From positions 1,575,666 to 1,639,665 of the forward strand of contig NZ_JAATJT010000001.1 in the NCBI RefSeq assembly GCF_011777505.1: a stretch of 64,000 nucleotides of DNA, read 5' to 3'. Within the stretch, counting starts at the first letter, position 1. Each line of letters starts with the position of its first letter. Source of the DNA: Gaetbulibacter sp. S0825 (lineage in GTDB: Bacteria > Bacteroidota > Bacteroidia > Flavobacteriales > Flavobacteriaceae). Under the pieces are notes generated by a model. That model had not been told where the DNA came from. It worked only from the letters and a program-made list of their open reading frames with translations, and made no database searches. Below are positions 46,442-54,694 of the stretch, one piece after another. Both the position numbers and the translations under genes were made by a program.

Positions 46442-47983
46442 ATGAAACAACCTAATCAACTCCAAGGTTTTAAAGTAGATAAAAGTACTTTAATAAGCCT
46501 AGAAAAAGGTAAAATCCCTCCACAAGCCCTCGATTTAGAAGAAGTTGTTTTGGGAGCAATGATGATTGACAAAAAGGGTGTTGATGAGGTTATTGATATT
46601 TTAAGTCCTGACGCTTTTTACAAAGAAGCACACCAATATATTTTTGAAGCCATTTTTAAATTATTCGAAAATAGTGAACCAATTGATTTATTAACGGTAT
46701 CTAGTCAGCTTAAAAAAGATAGCAGATTAGAAATGGTCGGAGGTGATTTTTATTTAATTTCTCTTACGCAAAAAGTATCATCATCTGCGCATATTGAGTT
46801 TCATGCACGTATTATTTTACAGAAATTCATTCAACGAAGTTTAATAAAAATTTCAAACGAAATTATTGAAGATTCGTATGATGAAACTAAAGATGTCTTT
46901 GACCTTCTAGATAAAGCAGAATCTAAGCTGTATGAGGTGACTCAAGGAAACATCAAAAAATCTTCTGAAACTGCTCAGGAATTGGTAATTCAAGCTAAAA
47001 AGAAAATTGAAGAAATTTCAAATAAAGAAGGTTTAAGTGGTATTCCATCTGGTTTTGATAAGTTGGATAAATTAACCTCTGGTTGGCAAGAAAGCGATCT
47101 AATTATTGTGGCTGCACGTCCAGGTATGGGTAAAACAGCATTAACGCTAACTATGGCAAGAAATATTGCTGTAAACCAAAATATTCCAGTAGCTTTCTTC
47201 TCTTTAGAAATGGCATCAGTACAGTTAATTACAAGATTAATTTCATCTGAAACCGGATTGTCTTCTGAAAAATTAAGAACAGGAAGATTAGAAAAGCATG
47301 AATGGGAACAATTAAATGTAAAGGTTAAAAGTCTTGAAAAAGCACCTTTGTTTATTGATGATACACCATCATTATCCATCTTTGACCTTCGTGCAAAAGC
47401 AAGACGTTTAGCTTCTCAACACGGCATCAAATTGATTGTGATAGATTATTTGCAATTAATGACAGCTGGTGGAGGACAAAAAGGAGGAAATAGAGAGCAA
47501 GAAATATCTATGATTTCTCGTAACCTTAAAGCCCTAGCTAAAGAATTAAGTGTTCCAGTAATTGCCTTATCGCAGTTATCACGTGCTGTTGAAACGCGTG
47601 GAGGAAGTAAACGACCTCTACTATCTGACCTTCGTGAATCTGGAGCAATTGAGCAAGATGCTGATATTGTATCGTTTATTTATCGCCCAGAATATTATAA
47701 AATTGATGAATGGGATGATGAAGAACGCACGCCAACCGAAGGACAAGCAGAATTTATCATAGCCAAACACAGAAACGGTGGATTGGATAATATTCGGTTA
47801 AAGTTTATTGGTCATTTAGGTAAGTTTGATAATTTGGATGATTTTGATTCGCCTTTTGGTACTGAGTTCCATTCTAAAATGAATGCTGCTGCGAATGACG
47901 ATACATTTAAAACCGATAATTTTAAACAAAACCCAAATGATGCTTTTGGTATTGATGACGAGGATAATGATGTGCCTTTTTAA
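46442..47983 (+). CDS. dnaB: Replicative DNA helicase
   Basis: 513 aa hexameric 5'-3' helicase of the replication fork. The N-terminal helical domain (PPQALDLEEVVLGAMMIDKKG) binds primase, then linker, then RecA-like domain: Walker A ARPGMGKTALTL, FFSLEMASVQLITRLIS, LIVIDYLQLMT (Walker B), IALSQLSRAVETR and DLRESGAIEQDADIVSFIYRPEYY. No intein interrupts it. The acidic C-terminal tail (DAFGIDDEDNDVPF) is usual in this phylum. The gap before it (46264-46441) holds no gene that I can see. Confidence 0.97.
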   Translation: MKQPNQLQGFKVDKSTLISLEKGKIPPQALDLEEVVLGAMMIDKKGVDEVIDILSPDAFYKEAHQYIFEAIFKLFENSEPIDLLTVSSQLKKDSRLEMVGGDFYLISLTQKVSSSAHIEFHARIILQKFIQRSLIKISNEIIEDSYDETKDVFDLLDKAESKLYEVTQGNIKKSSETAQELVIQAKKKIEEISNKEGLSGIPSGFDKLDKLTSGWQESDLIIVAARPGMGKTALTLTMARNIAVNQNIPVAFFSLEMASVQLITRLISSETGLSSEKLRTGRLEKHEWEQLNVKVKSLEKAPLFIDDTPSLSIFDLRAKARRLASQHGIKLIVIDYLQLMTAGGGQKGGNREQEISMISRNLKALAKELSVPVIALSQLSRAVETRGGSKRPLLSDLRESGAIEQDADIVSFIYRPEYYKIDEWDDEERTPTEGQAEFIIAKHRNGGLDNIRLKFIGHLGKFDNLDDFDSPFGTEFHSKMNAAANDDTFKTDNFKQNPNDAFGIDDEDNDVPF

Positions 47984-48095
47984 AAGCTAAATTTCCCTTA
48001 AAACTTTCAACTAGGAAGAAATTTTAAGTATCTTTCCATTATATTTAGTTATTTCGAAGCAAAGCGAGAAATCACATAAATAGCTCCTAAAACAA

Positions 48096-49355
48096 ATGAA
48101 AAAGAACTTAATAATACTATTACTATTAATTTTTAGTGCAAAAAGTTATGCATCCTACATCCTTATTCCTATGGATGCAGAAGGACAAAGAAATCATTTA
48201 AAAGCTTACGGAATAACCTTTTGGACACTCGAAAAGCAGCAAAAAGTAAAGTGGCTGCTCAACTATAGAGGAGGGTCTTTTTTATTACCAGATTTTGAAG
48301 AAATACGAAAAGAATGCCAAATTAGAGGTGTTTCGTTTGAAGTGATTAGCGACGCTAAAGCCGAAAGTATTTTAGAGGAAATAAGCAGTCCAAGCCATAA
48401 CATGGAGGCTGTGGTTTTAGAGAAAGCTCCTAAGATTGCAGTGTATACACCTTACGGTAAGCAACCTTGGGACGATGCCGTAACTATGGTGTTAACCTAT
48501 GCCGAAATTCCTTACGATACCATTTATGATGAAGAAGTGTTAAATGATGCACTAATATTATACGATTGGTTGCATTTGCATCATGAAGATTTTACGGGGC
48601 AATTCGGAAAGTTTTATAGAAGCTATAGAAGTGCACCTTGGTATATTAATGAAAAAAAAACAGCTGAAGAATTAGCGACTAAATTGGGCTATAGTAAAGT
48701 ATCAGAAGCAAAACTCGATGTGGCGTTAAAAATTAGAGATTATGTTGTAGGTGGTGGGTTTATGTTTGCTATGTGTAGTGCTACAGATAGCTTCGATATC
48801 GCCTTATCTGCCGAAGGAATTGATATTTGTGAGCCTATGTTTGATGGTGATGGGAGTGATGCCAATTACCAAAATAAAATAGATTATAATAAAACCTTTG
48901 CGTTTACAGACTTTATTTTAGAACGTAGCCCAAACGTTTATGAGTTTTCTTCTATCGATATGACTAATAAGCGACGCATTCCTAAAACAACAGATTATTT
49001 CTCATTAATGGAATTTTCGGCTAAATGGGATCCAATTCCAACCATGTTAAACCAAAATCATACAGCTTTAGTAAAAGGATTTATGGGTCAAACTACATCG
49101 TTTACAAGAGATGAAATAAAATCGAAAGTGTTAGTTCTTGGTGAAAACAAAACCAATGGCGAAGCCAAATATATTCATGGAATTAAGGGGAAAGGCTTTT
49201 TTACCTTTTATGGTGGACACGACCCAGAAGATTATACACATAGGGTAGGAGACCCAAAAACCGAATTGGATTTACACCCAACATCTCCAGGTTACAGACT
49301 TATTTTAAATAATGTCTTGTTTCCAGCTGCTAGAAAGAAAAAGCAGAAAACTTAA
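48096..49355 (+). CDS. Exported protein of the group labelled asparagine synthetase B in Bacteroidota; true function unknown
   Basis: 419 aa with a signal peptide (MKKNLIILLLLIFSAKSYAS). Homologues near dnaB in Bacteroidota often carry an asparagine synthetase B label, but I see neither the N-terminal Cys nucleophile of the glutaminase nor an SGGxDS ATP motif. Segments KIAVYTPYGKQPWDDAVTMVL and YVVGGGFMFAMCSATDSFD look more like a class I glutamine-amidotransferase or ThuA-like fold with a candidate nucleophile Cys. KGKGFFTFYGGHDPEDY is also ThuA-like. It overlaps the convergent TauE gene by 4 bp. Confidence 0.62.
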   Translation: MKKNLIILLLLIFSAKSYASYILIPMDAEGQRNHLKAYGITFWTLEKQQKVKWLLNYRGGSFLLPDFEEIRKECQIRGVSFEVISDAKAESILEEISSPSHNMEAVVLEKAPKIAVYTPYGKQPWDDAVTMVLTYAEIPYDTIYDEEVLNDALILYDWLHLHHEDFTGQFGKFYRSYRSAPWYINEKKTAEELATKLGYSKVSEAKLDVALKIRDYVVGGGFMFAMCSATDSFDIALSAEGIDICEPMFDGDGSDANYQNKIDYNKTFAFTDFILERSPNVYEFSSIDMTNKRRIPKTTDYFSLMEFSAKWDPIPTMLNQNHTALVKGFMGQTTSFTRDEIKSKVLVLGENKTNGEAKYIHGIKGKGFFTFYGGHDPEDYTHRVGDPKTELDLHPTSPGYRLILNNVLFPAARKKKQKT

Positions 49356-50125
49356 ATTAAACCAATTCCTAAAGCAATAGACACTAATATTAGGAATACA
49401 GCCACAAATTTTTGAATAAACTTTAAGGTGACTTTCTTTAATAATTTATGACCAACAAATGCACCTATAATTGCTGCAAGTGTGGCACTTATTATTAGTG
49501 ACATGTTTTCATATAAACCAGATTCTAGCATTCTAGTTGAATACATTGATATTCTGGTAAAATCTACTAAACATGAAATAACAACAGCTGTTCCTATAAA
49601 TGCTTCTTTTGTTAAACCAGATTTAATTAGGAATGCTGTTCTAAGTGCTCCTTGATGTCCTGAAAGACCACCAAAAAAACCACTTAAAAACCCACCAAAT
49701 GGCAACTGTTTCTTGTTGAATTGAAGTTTATCAAAAAACGGTAGTAATTCAATTACGGAAAATACAATTAGTAATAACGAAATAAGCAATTTAACTGGTG
49801 TTATTTCAAATAATTTACTACCAATATTATAACTGTAGATTGAAGGTAGGTTGGTAATATTTAAGAGTACCCAAGCACCAATAAAAGCAGCAATTATAGC
49901 AGGAATACCAAACCGTATTAAAACACTTTTGTTCGCTTTATTACCAACAAGAATGAGCTTAAAAATGTTATTAAAAAAATGAACAACTCCAGTTAGTGCA
50001 ATTGCCAATTCTATTGGGAAGAATAATGCAAAAACTGGCATTAAAATTGTACCTAATCCAAACCCTGAAAAGAAAGTTAGGATAGCTGTTAAAAAAGCAA
50101 CAAGGCAAATTATTACATATTCCAT
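49352..50125 (-). CDS. TauE/SafE-family membrane permease
   Basis: 257 aa with about eight membrane helices in two repeats. GFGLGTILMPVFALFFPIELAIALTGVVHFFNN in the first half and GFLSGFFGGLSGHQGALRTAFLI in the second are the family signatures. Such proteins export sulfite, sulfoacetate or similar anions; the substrate here is unknown. It ends the region before the TIR/caspase island, on the same strand but 41 bp after the last island gene, and is probably not part of it. Confidence 0.9.
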   Translation of the reverse strand: MEYVIICLVAFLTAILTFFSGFGLGTILMPVFALFFPIELAIALTGVVHFFNNIFKLILVGNKANKSVLIRFGIPAIIAAFIGAWVLLNITNLPSIYSYNIGSKLFEITPVKLLISLLLIVFSVIELLPFFDKLQFNKKQLPFGGFLSGFFGGLSGHQGALRTAFLIKSGLTKEAFIGTAVVISCLVDFTRISMYSTRMLESGLYENMSLIISATLAAIIGAFVGHKLLKKVTLKFIQKFVAVFLILVSIALGIGLI

Positions 50126-50166
50126 AATGTAAAAATACAGAAATGCTTTACATAGTTAACTGCAAT

Positions 50167-50847
50167 CTAGAATTTGATTTGAATAAAAACAGCTGTACCA
50201 GCAGTTTCTACATTTAAAACTTGTGCTTTGTTACCTCTTTTCCATGCATCACTGTCATTATTTTGTCCAGTAACATTACCTCCTGAGAAGCTCCTATATG
50301 TAATTCTATTTGAAGTATTATTTTCAATAAGATCTCCAGGTATTGGTAAGGTATCACCTGAGGGTGTTTCATCTTTTCTGTAAATCACTTCCATAACACG
50401 ATCACTAGATATTTTATCACCACTTTTTCTTCCACAAAATAGCCATACGGTTTTACCTTTTGTATCTTCTTTAGCAATATTTTCAAGAGCCAATGCTTTA
50501 TATTCTTCTTTAGCTTCTGGTTTACCAGTATGCAATATGTAATTTATGTAGGCAGAAGTGTTCTTTGCTTCATCTGTTTGATTCCAAAACCCAATTGGTG
50601 TTTGACTTTTTTCAAGTCTGGTAATTGTTGCTTTTAATTCTTCATTCTTCGCTTCAAGGTCAACCAGTTGCTGCTCAATGGTTTTTTCTTGCCCTACAAT
50701 CGTTTCTCCTTGTTCTTTTTTAGTCTTTTCACTGCTTAGTGCATAAGCCATAAAGCCGGCAATTAGTAAAACAATAATAATGTAGAGTACACGGCTATTT
50801 TTGTCCTTTTTCTCAATTTCTTTTATTTTATCGTCAATGCGTTTCAT
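50167..50847 (-). CDS. Membrane-anchored coiled-coil protein, last gene of the TIR/caspase island
   Basis: 226 aa. A charged N-tail (MKRIDDKIKEIEKKDKN), one membrane helix (about 19-37, LYIIIVLLIAGFMAYALS), a coiled coil (about 45-80, VGQEKTIEQQLVDLEAKNEELKATITRLEK), then a globular C-terminal domain of about 145 residues (YINYILHTGKPEAKEEYKAL, KTVWLFCGRKSGDKISSDRVM, GTAVFIQIKF). I do not recognise the family. It lies 12 nt after the TIR gene and is almost certainly co-transcribed; it may be a membrane effector or scaffold. Confidence 0.75.
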   Translation of the reverse strand: MKRIDDKIKEIEKKDKNSRVLYIIIVLLIAGFMAYALSSEKTKKEQGETIVGQEKTIEQQLVDLEAKNEELKATITRLEKSQTPIGFWNQTDEAKNTSAYINYILHTGKPEAKEEYKALALENIAKEDTKGKTVWLFCGRKSGDKISSDRVMEVIYRKDETPSGDTLPIPGDLIENNTSNRITYRSFSGGNVTGQNNDSDAWKRGNKAQVLNVETAGTAVFIQIKF

Positions 50848-50859
50848 AGTAATAGTTGG

Positions 50860-51720
50860 TTATATGCTGATATAGTTGTAAAATTCATTATTAAAATCTT
50901 CTATTTCTTTGTCGGAAAGCTTATTCATAACTCGCGTTAATCGCTCTCGTTTTAATTTAAGCAAACCCATAAGTTCTATATTTCGAGCTCTTTTTTTATT
51001 TGCCCCTATTGGTCTAATAGCTAATAAACTAATTGATAGGCAACCAACAATAATCATCCAAGTTTGTACATCAAGACTAAAACTTAAAAGCACACCTAAT
51101 AGAATGACACTTATGGCAATAACAAATATTATTAGCTGTTTATTTTTGTTAATTGCTTTTTTGTGCATTTCTGAAGCTTGATCTATTTCTTCTTTAGAAA
51201 CTAACAAATCCTCCAAATTCACCTCTTCGGTTTTAACTTCGCTTGAGCTGTCATTGCTTGCTTTTATTGATTTTGAAGGCGGAGCTTCAGAAACACCAAT
51301 TAAAGCAAGTACTTTTTTTAGACTGGCAGATGCTTTTTCTTGTAATCCTAAGAAAGATAAAATATCATGTATTGCTTTTTCAGGATTATTGGCCAAATCG
51401 GCATATTGCCTACGCTGCCATCGCATAGGTAATTTACACTCTTCAATAAGAATTGGCACCAATTTTTTATTGGTATTGATGGCTATGGACACTTCATCTT
51501 GAACGTTGGGAGATTCAACAGATGTTGGAGATAAAATCAGCATAAAAGTCTCTGATTTTTCTAACGCTTCTTCAATAGCATTGTCCCAGTTTTCGCCAAG
51601 ACCTATACCTAATTGATCTATCCATACATTAGCACCCAATTCTTGTAATTCTTTAACAAGCCCTAATGCAAAGGGTCTGTCTTTACTAGAGTAACTAACG
51701 AATATAGTTTCTGCACTCAT
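50860..51720 (-). CDS. TIR-domain protein with C-terminal transmembrane hairpin
   Basis: 286 aa. TIR domain at 1-125: IFVSYSSKDRPFALGLVKELQELGANVWID, the BB-loop region QLGIGLGENW, and LILSPTSVESPNVQDEVSIAI with Glu76 at the place of the NADase catalytic Glu. A linker (about 130-192) is rich in Ser and Glu. Two membrane helices (about 195-215 and 220-236) and a basic helical tail follow, a layout reminiscent of SLATT-type domains. Bacterial TIRs of this kind often cleave NAD+ in anti-phage or toxin systems. Downstream of the caspase gene in the same operon. Confidence 0.85.
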   Translation of the reverse strand: MSAETIFVSYSSKDRPFALGLVKELQELGANVWIDQLGIGLGENWDNAIEEALEKSETFMLILSPTSVESPNVQDEVSIAINTNKKLVPILIEECKLPMRWQRRQYADLANNPEKAIHDILSFLGLQEKASASLKKVLALIGVSEAPPSKSIKASNDSSSEVKTEEVNLEDLLVSKEEIDQASEMHKKAINKNKQLIIFVIAISVILLGVLLSFSLDVQTWMIIVGCLSISLLAIRPIGANKKRARNIELMGLLKLKRERLTRVMNKLSDKEIEDFNNEFYNYISI

Positions 51721-51789
51721 GTTATTAGTTTTTAGTTTGTTAGGATTAATTAAGGGATTGTTAAGTTAGTAATTATTTTTTTAACCTTT

Positions 51790-54063
51790 TTAGCTTAACA
51801 ATCTTGCTTTTAAAAACTGTATGAATTCATCTTCTTGATTATCGGTTTGCATTAATGCTACGTAACCTGCGTATGCATTAGTATGCATAGATATTTTCTC
51901 TCTAATTGGTGCGTTTTCTGATGCTTTTATATAAAATTCTTTGGCTTTTTCCATATCGCCTATGTACATGTTTGCTTCGGCGACGGTAGCATACTTCCAA
52001 ACATTATCTCTGCAATATTCCGTTGCCCCCAGAGCTTGTTTAGCATATTTCATCATTTTACTTTCGTTCTCTTCGGCAACGATGCTCATAAATGCTAAGT
52101 TGATGGCATGATAGTAAATTTGTGCATAATCTTCATTCTCCATGGATAATTCTAGTGCTTTGGTATAATGCTCAAAAGCAGCAGCACTAGATTGTACTGA
52201 AAATGTTTTTAAGTAATCACGTTTATATCTACCACCTAAAATCCCCATTAAATCGGTATTTCCTTTAGCTACTGGATGAGTGTTTAAAAGGTCATAAACT
52301 TCGTCTTTACGTTCTAAACCTTCTAGAGCAAAAACCAATTGAGTTATACCTTTTTTATCTAGGCTATCTTTATTAGGAAGTAGTTTTTTAACTACTGCAT
52401 CATATTTTCCAAGGACCAAATTAATTTCCTCACTATTGTTAAAGTCTTTAAAGAATTTACTGCCAGTTAAGGTGTCTATAATTAAAGCATACGTTGGGTC
52501 TTTATCTGACTTAGGCTTAACGATATCTAAATGTTTCCTTATAACAAATTCACGATGTTCGTTATTAAAGGGTTTATGACAGGACTCAATTGAAACATAC
52601 TCATCATCGGTTGAAGCTGCTACTTTTAACTTAAAGGGAAAGGTGCCATTAAAAGTATTTTTCCACTCATTGCGCAAAGATTTTATAAAATTACCTTCGC
52701 TACTCATTTCACTATATTTTTTGTTCCATTGCTTGGTTAAAACCTCTGGAGCAATTCCGTTGCTTGGAGTACCAAACATAATGAAGTGTGAAATTCTATT
52801 TTTATTGTCATCGTCTAAGCCTAAAATAGCTTTTTGAACAACTAAGCCTCCAAGACTGTGAGCAACAATTGCTATACGGTCATAATCCTTAAACTTATAC
52901 TGTATTGAGGTTTTTAGATACCCTGCTATTTTATCAACATCGAGTACAGCTCCCCAAATATCCTTCCCTAATTTGGGTTGTACCACTGGAACATAACCTA
53001 AAGGTTTCATAGCCCAACCATCAAAGTTGGAGTCAGATTGTAACATTTCAGGAATATTTCCAAAGGTATCATTTGATTCTCCAGAAAAACCATGAACAAA
53101 TAGTAATAGGTTATTTCCTTCATCTCTTTCCCATGACTGAGAACTATTACTTTTTGAAACAATGTCTTCAGTTTTTTGATTAGCCTTAGGGAATTTTTTT
53201 GTTGAAATTTTAGATTTAAGTTCTTCAGGAATATAACAAATTGCAAAATCGGTGCTCATTTGAAGATTAGCATAAGGCATTTGCATTTTTTCCCTAATAA
53301 CTTGTTCCCCACCTTTTGAAATATTCTCGTTATCTATTTTTTTTAACTCCATAAATTTATCTGGAGTTCTCTCGAATACATAATTGGCCGTTTCAACAGT
53401 TCTTACAAATTCGTCGACCAAAAAATGTTTTTGTTTTAAGTTTTCAGCTTTAAAAGCCTCGATAAGACTTTCTGTAAAGATGCTGCAGGTTCCTCTTGCC
53501 CATGAGCGTTCGTGAGATTGAGAGGAAGCCATAATTACCATTCCTTGTTCATCATCAATTTCTTGTGCCATTCCTTCAAGGTTTGATGCTTGAGGAACTG
53601 AATTTGTGTCTATATTATTAGAAATACTCTGAACAATAATATCATCTTTCTCACTTTCAAAAAAACCGCCTGAATGACAACAATCAAATAGAATGAACAT
53701 TCTTTTTGATTTCATTTGACTGAGTTTTTCTCTCAAATCTTTACCAAAAACCAAATTGGTTGAAGATGCTAGGTAAGGGAGTAAATATGAACGTCCTTCA
53801 TGATAACCACCATGTCCAGAATAAAACAAAAGAAATGAAGAATTTGCATCTATTTTTTCAATGTAATTATCTAATGCACCAACAATATTTTCTGATGTGG
53901 CATCTTTATCAAGTAGGAGTGTAATATTTTCTTTTTTGTAGCCACATAATTGCTCATCTGAAAGCACATTATAAAAAGCACTTGCGTCTTTTTGAAAGAT
54001 GTCTGTCTTTTGCTCATTATCTACACCTATTATTAGAGCATAAGCATTATCTAGTGTTCTCAT
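51790..54063 (-). CDS. Caspase-like peptidase (C14) fused to an alpha/beta hydrolase and a TPR-like domain
   Basis: 757 aa. Caspase-like domain at 1-250: YALIIGVDNEQ, His84 in LFYSGHGGYHEGRSYLLP and Cys129 in FDCCHSGG, the metacaspase-type dyad. Alpha/beta hydrolase at about 318-535: LLLFVHGFSG, nucleophile Ser403 in VAHSLGGLVVQKA, then IMFGTPSNGI. C-terminal helical repeats at about 560-757 (ALEGLERKDEVYDLL, GRYKRDYLKTFSVQSSAAAFEHYTKALELS, NMYIGDMEKAKEFYIKA) look TPR- or TRAFs-binding-like. It could cut a protein, perhaps the repeat peptide, and a lipid or ester. It lies 3 nt after the repeat membrane protein gene, so coupled. Confidence 0.88.
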   Translation of the reverse strand: MRTLDNAYALIIGVDNEQKTDIFQKDASAFYNVLSDEQLCGYKKENITLLLDKDATSENIVGALDNYIEKIDANSSFLLFYSGHGGYHEGRSYLLPYLASSTNLVFGKDLREKLSQMKSKRMFILFDCCHSGGFFESEKDDIIVQSISNNIDTNSVPQASNLEGMAQEIDDEQGMVIMASSQSHERSWARGTCSIFTESLIEAFKAENLKQKHFLVDEFVRTVETANYVFERTPDKFMELKKIDNENISKGGEQVIREKMQMPYANLQMSTDFAICYIPEELKSKISTKKFPKANQKTEDIVSKSNSSQSWERDEGNNLLLFVHGFSGESNDTFGNIPEMLQSDSNFDGWAMKPLGYVPVVQPKLGKDIWGAVLDVDKIAGYLKTSIQYKFKDYDRIAIVAHSLGGLVVQKAILGLDDDNKNRISHFIMFGTPSNGIAPEVLTKQWNKKYSEMSSEGNFIKSLRNEWKNTFNGTFPFKLKVAASTDDEYVSIESCHKPFNNEHREFVIRKHLDIVKPKSDKDPTYALIIDTLTGSKFFKDFNNSEEINLVLGKYDAVVKKLLPNKDSLDKKGITQLVFALEGLERKDEVYDLLNTHPVAKGNTDLMGILGGRYKRDYLKTFSVQSSAAAFEHYTKALELSMENEDYAQIYYHAINLAFMSIVAEENESKMMKYAKQALGATEYCRDNVWKYATVAEANMYIGDMEKAKEFYIKASENAPIREKISMHTNAYAGYVALMQTDNQEDEFIQFLKARLLS

Positions 54064-54066
54064 AAA

Positions 54067-54675
54067 TTACAATGATATATTATTGAATAATTTTTTCATT
54101 TGAGTCACTTGCTCATGAGTTATTTTTGGAGAATTCAAGCCCATGGTATTTAATTCTATTAGCACTTTTATTTTTTGAGCTAAGTGATTATCAATAATTC
54201 CATTATCAGCTAAATCACTTGTTAATGCAAAATTGGAAGTTGTTGATGTTGCAAAACCATTTTGCTCAGCAATTTTTTTTAGTTTTAAAGCAATAGCATC
54301 TTCTAATTCAATAAGTTCTTGATAAGGTGATGTTGCTTGAGTTCTATTAGGAATAACTTTAGAATCCTTAGGAATGATACTAGAACCATCTTTCGGTATT
54401 ATACTACTTCCATCTTTCGGAATAATACTAGAGCCATCCTTTGGGATAATACTAGAACCATCTTTAGAAATAATTCCTGAAGAACCTATCCCAATAAGTT
54501 TGGTTGCATCCTGTAATTTGTCTTCAATAAAATTCATTTCAAAACCCTGCGCGCCAGCTTTAATTGAGCCAAGGCTGCTAAGTATTTTACCGATGTGTTT
54601 TCTAAAAAAGAGCAATCCAATTAATACTGTAAGAGGCCATATTACTACATCTAAAAGGTTTATTACTTGTTCCAT
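54067..54675 (-). CDS. Membrane protein with GSSIIPKD repeats
   Basis: 202 aa. One N-terminal membrane helix (about 8-24, LDVVIWPLTVLIGLLFF), a membrane-proximal stretch (HIGKILSSLGSIKAGAQGFEMNF), then GSSGIISKD (64-72) and four exact GSSIIPKD octapeptides (73-104) ending SKVIPNR, and a helical C-terminal domain (about 118-202). The same octapeptide fills the divergent gene at 56816. Codons differ between copies while the peptide stays constant. It lies 3 nt before the caspase gene and 19 nt after the TPR gene, inside the operon. No known family recognised. Confidence 0.82.
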   Translation of the reverse strand: MEQVINLLDVVIWPLTVLIGLLFFRKHIGKILSSLGSIKAGAQGFEMNFIEDKLQDATKLIGIGSSGIISKDGSSIIPKDGSSIIPKDGSSIIPKDGSSIIPKDSKVIPNRTQATSPYQELIELEDAIALKLKKIAEQNGFATSTTSNFALTSDLADNGIIDNHLAQKIKVLIELNTMGLNSPKITHEQVTQMKKLFNNISL

Positions 54676-54694
54676 ATTTATTGGTGGTTGGTTT

